Assembly: GCA_023151185.1 (NCBI GenBank)
Contig: JAKLJL010000002.1
Coordinates: 321,058 to 385,057, forward strand
Reading direction: 5' to 3'
Source: Bacteroidota bacterium
Lineage (GTDB): Bacteria > Bacteroidota > JABWAT01
Length of the DNA: 64,000 bases
The notes beneath the pieces are model-generated. The model ran no database searches. It was given only the letters and a program-made list of their open reading frames with translations, and was not told the DNA's origin. Numbering within the stretch: position 1 is the stretch's first letter; each line of letters begins with the position of its first letter. Both the position numbers and the translations under genes were made by a program. Of this stretch, positions 1 through 8,232 are shown piece by piece.

Positions 1-1257
1 AAGGAAGTCCTCGATGCAGGTATTTCAGCCCAAAATCTGGATTCCATTCCTGTTTATTTTACCAATCTCGGATCAGGACTTTACGGGGTAACCGAACAAT
101 TTCAGGACGGACAGATCCGGATTTCAATTAACTGCAAGGTAAACGGACCTCAAACAAAGGGGATGAACATGGTAAGGGTTACCCTTGCACATGAATTTCA
201 TCACGTTTTACATTTCCAGCACAGACTCTGGGAAGAAGCATTCCTGTTTTATTATGAAATGAGTGCTACCTTTTTCGAGGAGGTCTGCTACGATGACATT
301 AACGACTACCGGTTTTACCTGCAAAACGGAATTTACCAGAAAGTGAATGTGAGTTCGTTTTATGGCAGTGGCGGAAGTTTGATTTATGGCGGTGCAATCC
401 TGTTTCAATTTATCCGGGACCGGTACGGACTTGAAAAAGCCGTTGAAATTGATAAGGATATCATGACGTATTCAGATCAGTACTCCCCGGCCGTTTCTTT
501 GGCAATGTCAGTTGAATCCAACCTCGGAATCGGGATGGATGATTTTTTTAATCAGTTTGCGCTGGCGACCCTTTTTACCCGGTCCGCCTCAGACCCGGAC
601 CGGTTCTTCAGAGAAGGAGCCTTCTTCCCGGGTTTCAGAAACAACAGGTCCCTTGAGGATACACTTTCGGTTCCGGCATCTGGTGAAATAATAGCTGCAA
701 TCCCCGTTTCTCAGACCGGTTTTTCAGTTCGTTGGCTTAAAACAGCAAATGGAATTTTTCCGGCTGCGATTTCACAGGGAAATTTTAAATATTTTCAAAC
801 TGCGGAAAGCACTTCCGGGCAGGATACGGTTTATCTCAGAGCCGGTTCAGAAATTGAGGGCGGGACCCGGCTTTCTTCAGATCTGGCAGTTCAATTTTCT
901 TCATCTGCGAAGGAACAAAATCCGGTAGCCCGGATATGGGTCCCTGAAAACAGTTCTTCGGTCCTCGTTCCGGTGCAAAATATGAACTTTGGCGAAAACA
1001 AAAGCATTTTGCTTTACCCGAATCCTCTGGTCTTTAATCAGGCTGCCGGTTTTTATCTGTCTGGTGTTCCGGATAGCCGCACCATCCAAATTCAGATTCT
1101 GTCTATTACCGGGAGAAAGGTGTTTGATTACGAAACGACTTCCCTGCTGAACTTTATTTATGTACCCTTTTCAGGGCAGTCTTCCGGAATTTATATCGTA
1201 TCGGTTTTTTCCGGCCAAAAACTTCTTAAAACAGTTAAACTTGCCGTGGTTAAATGA
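1..1257 (+). CDS. Secreted zinc metallopeptidase with T9SS sorting domain (5' partial)
   Basis: The frame is open from base 1, so the N-terminus lies outside the window; the first ATG in view (163) is inside the protein. Numbering from the edge, an AHEFHH motif at residues 63-68 (HExxH, bases 190-204) is a gluzincin-type zinc and catalytic site, so a secreted peptidase is likely. The last ~80 residues (from about base 1002) begin with LLYPNP and contain SITGRKVFDY and GIYIVSV, which is the type A sorting domain that directs export and surface attachment by the type IX secretion system. The stop overlaps the next start by 4 bases (ATGA), so the two are probably co-transcribed. The substrate cannot be told. 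Confidence 0.85.
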   Translation, partial: KEVLDAGISAQNLDSIPVYFTNLGSGLYGVTEQFQDGQIRISINCKVNGPQTKGMNMVRVTLAHEFHHVLHFQHRLWEEAFLFYYEMSATFFEEVCYDDINDYRFYLQNGIYQKVNVSSFYGSGGSLIYGGAILFQFIRDRYGLEKAVEIDKDIMTYSDQYSPAVSLAMSVESNLGIGMDDFFNQFALATLFTRSASDPDRFFREGAFFPGFRNNRSLEDTLSVPASGEIIAAIPVSQTGFSVRWLKTANGIFPAAISQGNFKYFQTAESTSGQDTVYLRAGSEIEGGTRLSSDLAVQFSSSAKEQNPVARIWVPENSSSVLVPVQNMNFGENKSILLYPNPLVFNQAAGFYLSGVPDSRTIQIQILSITGRKVFDYETTSLLNFIYVPFSGQSSGIYIVSVFSGQKLLKTVKLAVVK

Positions 1258-1883
1258 CCGGATCACTGACACTTACCGCCGAAAAAACCGGACACCGGTT
1301 CGGAAGCCAATGGCTTTTCAGAGGGCTTTCGTTTTCTGCTGCAAAGGGTGAAATCCTGATCGTAAAAGGCAGAAACGGGTCGGGGAAATCGACCTTGCTG
1401 CGGATTTCTGGCACTCTACTAACTCCATCCGAAGGAAAAGTATCAATTTTCCCTGAAACCGGTTACCACCGGATGAACCGCCACCTCTGGCTGGGATATT
1501 GTGCGCCCGGTATGAATCTATACGGCGATCTTTCCGGCATTGAAAACCTCAATCTGGCCCTGAAAACCCGCGGTAAAACCGAACCTGCCTGGCTTGGACT
1601 GGCATTGGCTGACTCAGGAATGACTGCCCGCGACTGGAATAAACCTTATAAATCTTACTCTTCGGGAATGAAACAAAGAGCCCGGTTTCTGGCTTCTTTA
1701 CTTCACCAGCCGGAGGTTCTGCTTCTTGATGAGCCTTTTTCCAATCTGGACCGCCAGGGAAAACTCTGGATCCGTCAGATCCTCCCGTTTGTGACTCCGG
1801 CCGCCATCACCCTGATTGCCTCGAATGACGAAGAAGATTTTTCTCTTTCTCCTTTATCCATCCGTGTTGACCGTGACACCTAA
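1254..1883 (+). CDS. ABC transporter ATPase, CcmA-like, without a visible permease
   Basis: A 209-residue ABC ATPase. Visible motifs are Walker A GRNGSGKST (39-47), signature SSGMKQ (136-141), Walker B LLLDE (156-160) and the D-loop SNLD. The size and the ENLNL and KSYSSGMKQRA segments resemble CcmA, the ATPase of the cytochrome c maturation haem exporter, but no CcmB, CcmC or other permease lies nearby. The switch region reads IASNDEED, with Asn where ABC ATPases normally have the H-loop His, so its catalytic cycle may be altered. It begins inside the upstream peptidase stop codon (ATGA) and its end overlaps the start of the M28 peptidase, suggesting one transcript. Function beyond ATP binding is inference. 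Confidence 0.8.
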   Translation: MTGSLTLTAEKTGHRFGSQWLFRGLSFSAAKGEILIVKGRNGSGKSTLLRISGTLLTPSEGKVSIFPETGYHRMNRHLWLGYCAPGMNLYGDLSGIENLNLALKTRGKTEPAWLGLALADSGMTARDWNKPYKSYSSGMKQRARFLASLLHQPEVLLLDEPFSNLDRQGKLWIRQILPFVTPAAITLIASNDEEDFSLSPLSIRVDRDT

Positions 1884-3426
1884 TTCATTTTTTCTGGTTC
1901 TCCTAGCCGGACTGGCAGTTTCCTGCTCAACACCAAAACCTGCTGCCGCTCCGGAAAAAGGCCCCGGGTTTCTGGCGGTTTCGGGCGACAGTCTTCTTCA
2001 AACAGCCTTCAGCCTGACCTCGCCTGCCTTCAAAGGCCGCCTTGCAGGCAGCCCGGATTTTGATTCTGCGGGTTCATCCTTACTGACTTCGTTCCGCCGG
2101 TGGGGACTTAAACCCGTTCTGCAGGATTCTTCCTGGATTCATACCTTTCCTGTCGTCATCCATGATTTTGATCCTGATTCGGCTTTTCTTTTACTGGGGG
2201 AATCAGTTTTAAAGTTTGGCAATGACTTTACACCCTATTATCCCGATCACCTGGTCAGTCACCGGTCAGGATCTGAGGTTCTGTTCGATGGATACGGGTT
2301 CAATTCGGCCGGGTTACCCGAGCCTGGTGTTCCTGTAACTGCGACAGGTAAATGGGTAGCTATTGCCGCCGGTTACCCAGAGATCCTTCCGAAGGGAACC
2401 CGAAAGCTGAATCTGGACCCGGGCGGACTTTTTTCCAAACTGAACTGGTACTATGCTGCTTCTGCTTCCGGCATTCTGGTCATTCCCGATTCTGCCTCTC
2501 TTTCAGAGTTTAAGGACCGGGCACAGTTTCTGACCGGACTGAATATGGCACTTCCCGGCTCTGATCAGGGACTTCCGGCGGGTAAAAAATTGCCGGTTTA
2601 TTTCCTGTCAGAATCGGCTGCAAACACCTTGCTTTCCCTTGGCGGCCTTGACCCTTCTGAATTCAGGCGTGCCCAGACTTCCGGGAAAATGCTTCCGTCC
2701 GCAAAATCTGGCGTTAGGCTTTCATCAGTATTGAAACTTCGGAGGCGGGAAGAAAAGATCGGGAACCTGATTGCCGGAATACCTGGAAAATCAAAGGATG
2801 AGGTTCTGGTTATCGGGGCACATCTCGATCATCTGGGCTCTGTGACGAATGGGGAATTTTTCCCCGGCGCAGATGACAACGCCTCAGGAGTTGCAGTTTT
2901 GATGGAATTGGCCCGGGTGCTCTCACTTGATTACCAATCTGGCTGGAGGCCTGATTTAACCCTGATCTTTGCCGTTTTCACAGCAGAAGAAGAAGGACTC
3001 CTCGGTTCCTTTTCCCTTGCTCAGGACCTGGATGGTTCTCATTTCAAAATCCGGACAATGGTGAATCTGGATATGGTCGGCCGGGAATCAGAAGATAGTA
3101 TTGAAGTTATCGGCGATGACCGGAAAGACCCGAACCTTCATCAACTGATTAATTCACTTTCAGGAAAAAACGGCCTGTTTTTCAGCCGGAAGCTCAATCA
3201 GCCCGGAATACCCGGGGACCTGTTTTACAGAAGTGATCACTACTCATTTGCAAGATTCGGAATACCGGTTGTCTTTTTTACGGATGGAATGGGTGAGAAT
3301 TACCGCCGTCATAGCCCTGCCGATGATTATCATTCGGTCACAGATTCCCCCGAAAAGTTGAGCCGAACCAAACTGACCCGGGTTACTCAATCAGTTTACC
3401 TTCTGATCCGGCATCTGACCCGGTAA
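1825..3426 (+). CDS. M28 family zinc peptidase, probable lipoprotein
   Basis: A co-catalytic two-zinc aminopeptidase or carboxypeptidase of family M28. The metal and catalytic set is complete in order: HLDHLG (about 333), GADDN (about 348), AEEEG (about 387, catalytic and zinc Glu), NLDMVG (about 415) and SDHYSF (about 470). The N-terminus is hydrophobic and ends LAVSC, a weak lipobox, so it is probably anchored in the outer membrane or periplasmic. The start is uncertain: ATG 1825 gives a long leader; GTG 1864 or GTG 1873 would give a more normal signal peptide; all overlap the end of the upstream ATPase gene. It is last in the three-gene run from base 1. Its role is probably peptide scavenging. 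Confidence 0.85.
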   Translation: MTKKIFLFLLYPSVLTVTPNSFFLVLLAGLAVSCSTPKPAAAPEKGPGFLAVSGDSLLQTAFSLTSPAFKGRLAGSPDFDSAGSSLLTSFRRWGLKPVLQDSSWIHTFPVVIHDFDPDSAFLLLGESVLKFGNDFTPYYPDHLVSHRSGSEVLFDGYGFNSAGLPEPGVPVTATGKWVAIAAGYPEILPKGTRKLNLDPGGLFSKLNWYYAASASGILVIPDSASLSEFKDRAQFLTGLNMALPGSDQGLPAGKKLPVYFLSESAANTLLSLGGLDPSEFRRAQTSGKMLPSAKSGVRLSSVLKLRRREEKIGNLIAGIPGKSKDEVLVIGAHLDHLGSVTNGEFFPGADDNASGVAVLMELARVLSLDYQSGWRPDLTLIFAVFTAEEEGLLGSFSLAQDLDGSHFKIRTMVNLDMVGRESEDSIEVIGDDRKDPNLHQLINSLSGKNGLFFSRKLNQPGIPGDLFYRSDHYSFARFGIPVVFFTDGMGENYRRHSPADDYHSVTDSPEKLSRTKLTRVTQSVYLLIRHLTR

Positions 3427-3450
3427 TAAATTGTCCAGTTTTATGGACAT

Positions 3451-3573
3451 TTAGTCCTCATTCTCATTGGAATCAGATTCAATATCCAGTTTCCGTCTGG
3501 ACTTCCGGTCTGCAAGAGTCCCGCTGTAAAAGGTCTTTCTAACCCATATTCCCCCTGTACTGGGTTTTTTCAT
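3451..3573 (-). CDS. Candidate 40-residue small protein
   Basis: A short frame in the gap between two genes, on the opposite strand. It starts ATG-AAA-AAA and encodes 40 residues with a basic middle (RKSRRK) and an acidic tail (ESDSNENED), a composition more protein-like than a chance frame usually gives. No good ribosome binding site is visible (only AAGAG about 12 bases upstream). I do not recognise a family. The start codon lies 5 bases from the sigma-54 element read on the other strand. It could be a real micro-protein or coincidence. Confidence 0.3.
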   Translation of the reverse strand: MKKPSTGGIWVRKTFYSGTLADRKSRRKLDIESDSNENED

Positions 3574-3577
3574 TTTT

Positions 3578-3593
3578 TGGCATAACTCTTGCA
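3578..3593 (+). promoter_or_regulatory. Sigma-54 (-24/-12) promoter
   Basis: TGGCAT, five bases, then TTGCA: the -24 GG (3579-3580) and -12 GC (3591-3592) are exactly 12 bases apart. It matches the RpoN consensus TGGCAC-N5-TTGCA at all but one core base. The start point would be near 3604, about 29 bases upstream of the lipoprotein ATG at 3633. A bacterial enhancer-binding protein would be needed; none is encoded in the window. Confidence 0.75.
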
Positions 3594-3632
3594 TTCTGAT
3601 CGGGCGAATTTAAAATTCAAAAAGGAAAGAAA

Positions 3633-4352
3633 ATGAAAAAAGTACTTGTTTTTATCTCTGCCCTGATCGTTCTGGCCGGATGTTCATCCGATCCGAAAAA
3701 TGTTCAGGAATTTCAGGATCTGGTTCAAAAACTGGATGCAAAAAATCAGGACATTCAGTCCATCAATAAAGAAATCAGAGACATGGTGAAGGAATATAAC
3801 ACCACCGTCGGTGCCGGTCAGCAAATCAATTTCACCGGTGTTGATTCTCTTGGCTTTGATGAAAATCAGCAAAAAGTTCTCAAGGAAATGCTGGATAAGG
3901 AAGAGAATGTTTCCTACCGCGGTATGATTCAGAAAATCGTAGATAAAAATGCTGAAATTCAGTCACTGAATGATCAGTTAGCCGAATTAAAAGCCAAACT
4001 GCCGGCTCCCCGCAGGGTTAAGCTGAACCAGACCCACCTTCAGCTTTCGCTTGATTATCTGACTCAGGAAAAAGGGCTCGATAAGAAAACTGCTAAGGAA
4101 ATTGTCGAAAAAACCATGTTGATTGATGAACTCGTTCCCGGATTTGATGTCTGGATGTATTTCAATGAAGGAACTTTCGGAACGTTTGTCACACAGGGTT
4201 CTGCCCCCGTTTCTCCGAATAAGTATAAATATTCCATCCGGAAAGAACAGATTGAACGTGCCGCCCAAAAAGGAATTCAGGCTTACAAGGATTCTCTGGC
4301 TGCTGCCGGACTGGATACAACCAAGGTTCAGCTTCCCGAAGAAATGCAATAA
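3633..4352 (+). CDS. Coiled-coil lipoprotein of unknown function
   Basis: A 239-residue lipoprotein: the leader ends in a clear lipobox LAGC with Cys17. Residues about 25-60 and 95-125 are heptad-like (runs such as QDIQSINKEIRDM and NAEIQSLNDQLAELKAKL), predicting coiled coils. The C-terminal half is charged and has no motif I recognise. It is monocistronic: a sigma-54 promoter precedes it, AAAGGAAAG serves as ribosome binding site, and a strong hairpin terminator follows. Sigma-54 control suggests a response to nutrient, envelope or surface signals, but that is inference. Confidence 0.85.
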   Translation: MKKVLVFISALIVLAGCSSDPKNVQEFQDLVQKLDAKNQDIQSINKEIRDMVKEYNTTVGAGQQINFTGVDSLGFDENQQKVLKEMLDKEENVSYRGMIQKIVDKNAEIQSLNDQLAELKAKLPAPRRVKLNQTHLQLSLDYLTQEKGLDKKTAKEIVEKTMLIDELVPGFDVWMYFNEGTFGTFVTQGSAPVSPNKYKYSIRKEQIERAAQKGIQAYKDSLAAAGLDTTKVQLPEEMQ

Positions 4353-4376
4353 GGTGTTGTTTGTGTGAGTGTGAGG

Positions 4377-4411
4377 GCCCGGTTTCAGAAATGGAACCGG
4401 GCTTTTTTTTT
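4377..4411 (+). terminator. Rho-independent terminator
   Basis: Arms GCCCGGTTTC (4377-4386) and GGAACCGGGC (4393-4402), ten pairs with one G-T wobble and a 6-base loop, followed by nine Ts. It ends the lipoprotein gene; the stop codon of the converging leftward gene touches its T-tract. Confidence 0.9.
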
Positions 4412-5249
4412 ACATCCGGTAACAAACCAGTTCAGACGGCCCGGCAACCACCATCAGCAAATTTCCCTTCAGAAGAAACAAATCACCGGCCTGCCCCTTT
4501 AACTGAACCGCAAGTACCCGGCTCAGAACTGATTTCCCCGTTTTCCCGCTGGTCACTGTAAGCCCGTATGAAAGCCCGTCCTTGTTTCCCCGGAAATGAA
4601 ATCCGAACACCACGGAGTCTCCGGCTTCCAGAACGTCCAGCCCATGTTCTGCCAGGATTTTATGCCCGGTTTCCTTTTCTATCAATTCAGCAAAGTCAGG
4701 AAACAAATCTCCATTCGGCATCAGTTTGGAGGGCCAGGAAACGTCACCAAACCCTTCATACAGATCACTGCCTCCTCTGATGGCATCTGCTTCGTCCTGG
4801 GTTAGCTCACCGGTTTCTGTTCCAGAAACAGGATCTAGCGATAAAAAAGTCCGGTCCTGCATGGTTTGGCGGTAAGCGGCAAGATAACTCCCTCCCGCAT
4901 GGTAAAAAGCCAGATCCTGGCGGTACCAGAGTAAATCGCCTGTGGCAAGTGAAACGGCGTAAATTCCCCGATGTTCAGGCATTTGAGGATCGGCATAACC
5001 ATGAAGATAAACGGTGCCGTTCTTCACAGTTTCAAGCCCGGAATACCAGTTTTCATCCAGTGAAAAATCCTTCCACACCGGTAGCCCATCCCTGAAATCA
5101 AGGCATAAAAACCGCGTGGATTTCATTTCTTTTAACCGTTCCTCGATAACCAGTTGGGTTTCTGAAGAAAACAGAAACCGCCAGATAATCCCTTCGGTGC
5201 GGAAGGTCCAGACCGGCTGAAGTTGTTTTTTGGAAAAAAAGGAAAACAT
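4410..5249 (-). CDS. Hypothetical protein, DUF4905-like / PQQ-repeat-like
   Basis: A 279-residue protein without signal peptide. It is built of repeated short beta-strand blocks with phrases such as WTFRTEGIIWRF, RFLCLDFRDGLPVWKD, GIYAVSLATGDLLWYRQD and RTFLSLDPVSGTETGEL. The pattern aromatic-x-LD-x-x-x-G-x-x-x-W is what PQQ-like beta-propeller repeats look like, and the overall text resembles the Bacteroidota family DUF4905. No enzymatic residues can be named. It lies 18 bases downstream of the MFS transporter on the same strand, so the two are probably an operon. The ribosome binding site is AGGA before ATG 5249. Confidence 0.7.
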   Translation of the reverse strand: MFSFFSKKQLQPVWTFRTEGIIWRFLFSSETQLVIEERLKEMKSTRFLCLDFRDGLPVWKDFSLDENWYSGLETVKNGTVYLHGYADPQMPEHRGIYAVSLATGDLLWYRQDLAFYHAGGSYLAAYRQTMQDRTFLSLDPVSGTETGELTQDEADAIRGGSDLYEGFGDVSWPSKLMPNGDLFPDFAELIEKETGHKILAEHGLDVLEAGDSVVFGFHFRGNKDGLSYGLTVTSGKTGKSVLSRVLAVQLKGQAGDLFLLKGNLLMVVAGPSELVCYRM

Positions 5250-5267
5250 AACAATCCTGTTTAGTGC

Positions 5268-6488
5268 CTAGTAAAGATCCAGGTTTCGTAATTCCCGTGC
5301 TTTCCAGGCAGTTACGCCGACAACCCCTAGGGTCATCAAACCACCGAAGACTACCGATGGAACCAACCCAAGAATCCGGGCTGCAAGACCCGACTCGAAC
5401 GCCCCGATTTCATTAGAAGATCCGATAAAAATCGAGTTTACGGCAGAAACCCGGCCTTTCATGGAATCGGGTGTGTACAGTTGCATGATGGTCGCCCGGA
5501 TCACCACTGAAACCCCGTCAAAGATCCCGCTCAGGAAAAGCAGGAGCAGCGACAGCCAGAACCAGGTGGAAAGTCCAAAACCGATCATCGTCATGCCGAA
5601 TAACGCAACCATGACCAGAAGAAGTTTCCCGGCCTTCTTCCTGACCGGATTTTTCGCCAGCCAAAGGGCGACAACAACCGAACCGACGGCCGGGGCAGCC
5701 CGTAAAATTCCCAGCCCCTCAGGACCGGCCGAGAGAATTTCACTTGCAAAAACCGGGAGAAGGGCAACTGCCCCGCCAAAAAGAACGGCAAATAAGTCAA
5801 GAGAAATGGCAGACAGAATCATCTGGTTTCCAAAAACAAACCGGATACCTGAAAACAGGCTTTCCTTTAACTCCATTTTTTTATCGTGGACCGGGACTGG
5901 CCTTGACCGGATCATCAGTACAGAAAGAAAAGCTCCCGATACCAGAAAAATATTCAATCCATAAGTCCAGCTTCCACCAAAAAAACCATAAAGGAGTCCG
6001 GCAACAGCGGGCCCGCCGACTGCTGCTGTCTGCCAGGCTGTGGTGCTCAGCGCTGAGGCTTTTCCCAGTTCCTCCCGGCGAATTATTTCAGACAGAAGTG
6101 CAAAGACAGACGGCCCCTGAAAACCTCTGGCGAGACCCGTAAGAAATACAGCAGCATAAACCGGAAAAGTGCCGTAAATTTTAAGGATCTGTTCACCGTT
6201 CAGGGTAAAAATCCATAAGGATACTGAACAGATAAATAAAAGAGTGTAGGCTGACAGAACGATTCTGCGGCGGACCGAATGATCGGCAAGATGCCCGGCA
6301 AACAGGGCAACCCCGATGGCAGGAATCGCCTCTGTCAGCCCGATGAGACCCAGCGCAAGCGGATCCCCCGTAAGCTGGTAAATCTGCCAGCCTACCACCA
6401 CAGACTGAATCTGGATATTCAGGGTTATTAAAAAACGGGCGGAAAGAAAAAACCGGAACTCGGAATTGGAAAACGGATTTGAAGACAA
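5268..6488 (-). CDS. MFS transporter, EntS/MFS_3-like exporter
   Basis: A 406-residue major facilitator superfamily protein with about 10-12 hydrophobic segments. The N-terminal half has the loop 2-3 region LFAGHLADHSVRRRIVL, matching the MFS motif A (G-x-L-aD-x-x-x-rkx-x-l). The arrangement and the segment GLARGFQGPSVFALLSEI resemble the EntS/MFS_3 exporters for siderophores or drugs. The start is TTG 6488, preceded by AGGA at a good distance; no ATG is available before the second membrane segment. Substrate unknown. First gene of the leftward pair with the DUF4905-like gene. Confidence 0.85.
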   Translation of the reverse strand: MSSNPFSNSEFRFFLSARFLITLNIQIQSVVVGWQIYQLTGDPLALGLIGLTEAIPAIGVALFAGHLADHSVRRRIVLSAYTLLFICSVSLWIFTLNGEQILKIYGTFPVYAAVFLTGLARGFQGPSVFALLSEIIRREELGKASALSTTAWQTAAVGGPAVAGLLYGFFGGSWTYGLNIFLVSGAFLSVLMIRSRPVPVHDKKMELKESLFSGIRFVFGNQMILSAISLDLFAVLFGGAVALLPVFASEILSAGPEGLGILRAAPAVGSVVVALWLAKNPVRKKAGKLLLVMVALFGMTMIGFGLSTWFWLSLLLLFLSGIFDGVSVVIRATIMQLYTPDSMKGRVSAVNSIFIGSSNEIGAFESGLAARILGLVPSVVFGGLMTLGVVGVTAWKARELRNLDLY

Positions 6489-6593
6489 GAAACGGTCCTG
6501 ACTAGGTAAAAAGATATAATGCGAACAGGTTTAAAAATCATCAATTCGGGTGATATTATCCACACCAGGGTGCAAAATGTCCGGATTTCTTTT

Positions 6594-6601
6594 TACCTTT
6601 G
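6594..6601 (+). promoter_or_regulatory. Bacteroidota-type -7 element (TAnnTTTG)
   Basis: TACCTTTG lies 40 bases upstream of the GH16 start at 6641. A clear -33 TTG is missing at the usual distance. It also argues against any start codon near 6599, which would fall inside the promoter. Confidence 0.5.
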
Positions 6602-6640
6602 GACTTCCAAACCAGTCCACAAAATCCAGGAAAAAATCCC

Positions 6641-7456
6641 ATGAAAAACCTGCTTATGCTGCCCATCCTGCTGCTTTCGATGTCATTGTATGCCTGCAAT
6701 AAAGACGATGAAGGCGATTCCACCCAAACGGATAAAACCTATCAACTGGTCTTTTCTGATGAATTTGACTATTCCGGCCTTCCCGATAAAACCAAATGGA
6801 CCATGGAAACCGGTGGTCATGGCTGGGGAAATGCTGAGCTTCAGTATTACACCAACAGCCAAAATAACGCCACTGTGTCGAACGGTACACTGAAGATACG
6901 GGCGTTGTATGAATCTTATGGAAGTAATGCCTTTACCTCAGCCCGGCTCAATTCAGTCCAGAACTGGACTTACGGCAAGATGGAAATCAAAGCGAAAATT
7001 CCGAAAGGAAAAGGAACCTGGCCGGCAATCTGGATGCTCGGCGCCAACATCAGAACCGGAACAAGCTGGCCCGGCTGTGGTGAAATTGATATTATGGAGC
7101 ATGTCGGCAAAGACCTGAACCGGGTTCACGGATCCATTCACTGCGATGCCTACAACCACCCGAAAGGAACTCAGAAAACCGCCAATCTGGTCATCCCGAC
7201 GGCAACAACCGAATTCCATGTCTACAGCATTGAATGGACGTCTGAACAGATTGATTTCTATATCGACGGGCAGAAATACCTGACTTTTAAAAACGAACAC
7301 AAAACCAACGCCGAATGGCCTTTCGACAAGCCCCAATTTATGCTGCTGAATGTGGCAGTTGGCGGAGGCTGGGGCGGCCCGGATATTGACTATGCCGCTT
7401 TCCCTCAGTATACATTCATGGAAATTGATTACGTCAGGGTATACCAGAAAAAATAA
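6641..7456 (+). CDS. GH16 beta-glucanase lipoprotein (laminarinase-like)
   Basis: A 271-residue glycoside hydrolase family 16 enzyme. The catalytic signature EIDIME is at 148-153: Glu148 nucleophile, Asp150 assisting, Glu153 acid/base. Flanking family features are WPAIWMLG and the C-terminal WPFDKPQFMLLNVAVGGGWGG. The leader ends SLYAC with Cys19 as lipoprotein anchor, so the enzyme probably sits on the cell surface and cuts beta-1,3 or mixed-linkage glucans. ATG 6641 has AGGA upstream and lies downstream of the -7 element. It is followed by a terminator and so is monocistronic. The GH3 beta-glucosidase at 29.4 kb could finish its products. Confidence 0.92.
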   Translation: MKNLLMLPILLLSMSLYACNKDDEGDSTQTDKTYQLVFSDEFDYSGLPDKTKWTMETGGHGWGNAELQYYTNSQNNATVSNGTLKIRALYESYGSNAFTSARLNSVQNWTYGKMEIKAKIPKGKGTWPAIWMLGANIRTGTSWPGCGEIDIMEHVGKDLNRVHGSIHCDAYNHPKGTQKTANLVIPTATTEFHVYSIEWTSEQIDFYIDGQKYLTFKNEHKTNAEWPFDKPQFMLLNVAVGGGWGGPDIDYAAFPQYTFMEIDYVRVYQKK

Positions 7457-7481
7457 GACATCAAATCTGATCTGATTGATT

Positions 7482-7510
7482 AACGGAGGCTGCAGCCTCC
7501 GTTTTTATTT
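7482..7510 (+). terminator. Rho-independent terminator
   Basis: A perfect palindrome at 7482-7503 (AACGGAGGC-TGCA-GCCTCCGTT) followed by TTTTATTTT, directly after the GH16 gene. Confidence 0.9.
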
Positions 7511-7605
7511 TCCCCGTTTTCAACCGCCTCTCCGTTGTGCCCTGAAAAGTTAATACTATCTGATAGAGAAAATTGATAACTTCCCCTGAAGAAATCACCT
7601 GAATT

Positions 7606-7693
7606 CATTAGCATGAGTTGCTCCAATCATTAGCACTGGTTGGGGAACTCTTCAGCATGAGTTTTGGAAAGCATTGGCATGAGTTTGGGCAAG
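7606..7693. repeat. Four-unit 22-bp degenerate tandem repeat
   Basis: Four head-to-tail units of exactly 22 bases start at 7606, 7628, 7650 and 7672. They share the core CAttaGCATGAGTTktgG (for example CATTAGCATGAGTT in unit 1 and CATTGGCATGAGTTTGGG in unit 4). One or two more decayed units can be followed to about 7740. There are no spacers, so it is not CRISPR. The rest of the 308-base gap 7457-7764 holds the GH16 terminator and, at 7552-7562, a small dyad CTATC-T-GATAG; I see no gene in it. Function unknown. Confidence 0.75.
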
Positions 7694-7764
7694 GGTGCCA
7701 GAAGGTTGGAAAAGAGTCAGAATTGTTGGGTTGATTTCCCCAAACAATACCTCCCGCCTTTGCG

Positions 7765-8232
7765 TCAGACGATGGGAATCCGGTGCTGGGACGAGATCCA
7801 ATCCGGGCCGGAAATCAATGAATATGCTGCGGTAAGCCCGGCTTTTTGTGCTGGTAAAGGTAAAAGTTCAACCGCCTTTTCAACCGGAAGCCACTGAAAA
7901 TCATCATGTTCAGCATCCAGCTTTACGGGATCATTTCCCGTAAGTAATGCAAAAACCGGGATCGTGCTGATCCGGTCTGACTCCCATTCATAAAACTGAT
8001 TGATATAGGGAACCGACCAAAAGTTCAGAGGTAATAGTCCTGTTTCTTCCCAAACTTCTCTGAGGGCTGCTTTCCAGGCTGGTTCGTCATCTTTGATTTT
8101 CCCGCCCACCATCCGCCAATTTCCTGCATAAATCCGGTCAGCAGACCGTCGTAGAAGAAGGCACTCCAGGTCGCCGGTTTGCTGCCTTCTGAAAACAAAA
8201 CAGTCGATCACCCGGATAACCGGAGTTTTCAT
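7765..8232 (-). CDS. Nudix hydrolase
   Basis: A 155-residue Nudix pyrophosphohydrolase. The Nudix box is perfect: Gly44, Glu50, Arg58-Glu59, Glu62-Glu63, Gly65-Leu66 (G-x5-E-x7-REV-x-EE-x-GL). The N-terminal strand VIRVIDCFVFRR and the LLLRRS segment are typical of the (di)nucleoside polyphosphate or dNTP-cleaning subfamilies; the exact substrate cannot be read. Its ATG overlaps the stop of the upstream CYTH gene (ATGA), so the two are translationally coupled. Both act on polyphosphate-bearing substrates, which may be meaningful. Confidence 0.9.
   Translation of the reverse strand: MKTPVIRVIDCFVFRRQQTGDLECLLLRRSADRIYAGNWRMVGGKIKDDEPAWKAALREVWEETGLLPLNFWSVPYINQFYEWESDRISTIPVFALLTGNDPVKLDAEHDDFQWLPVEKAVELLPLPAQKAGLTAAYSLISGPDWISSQHRIPIV

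Noticed and set aside
7606-7693. CRISPR array
   Set aside because: The repeats are directly adjacent with no spacers, are too degenerate, and no cas gene is nearby.
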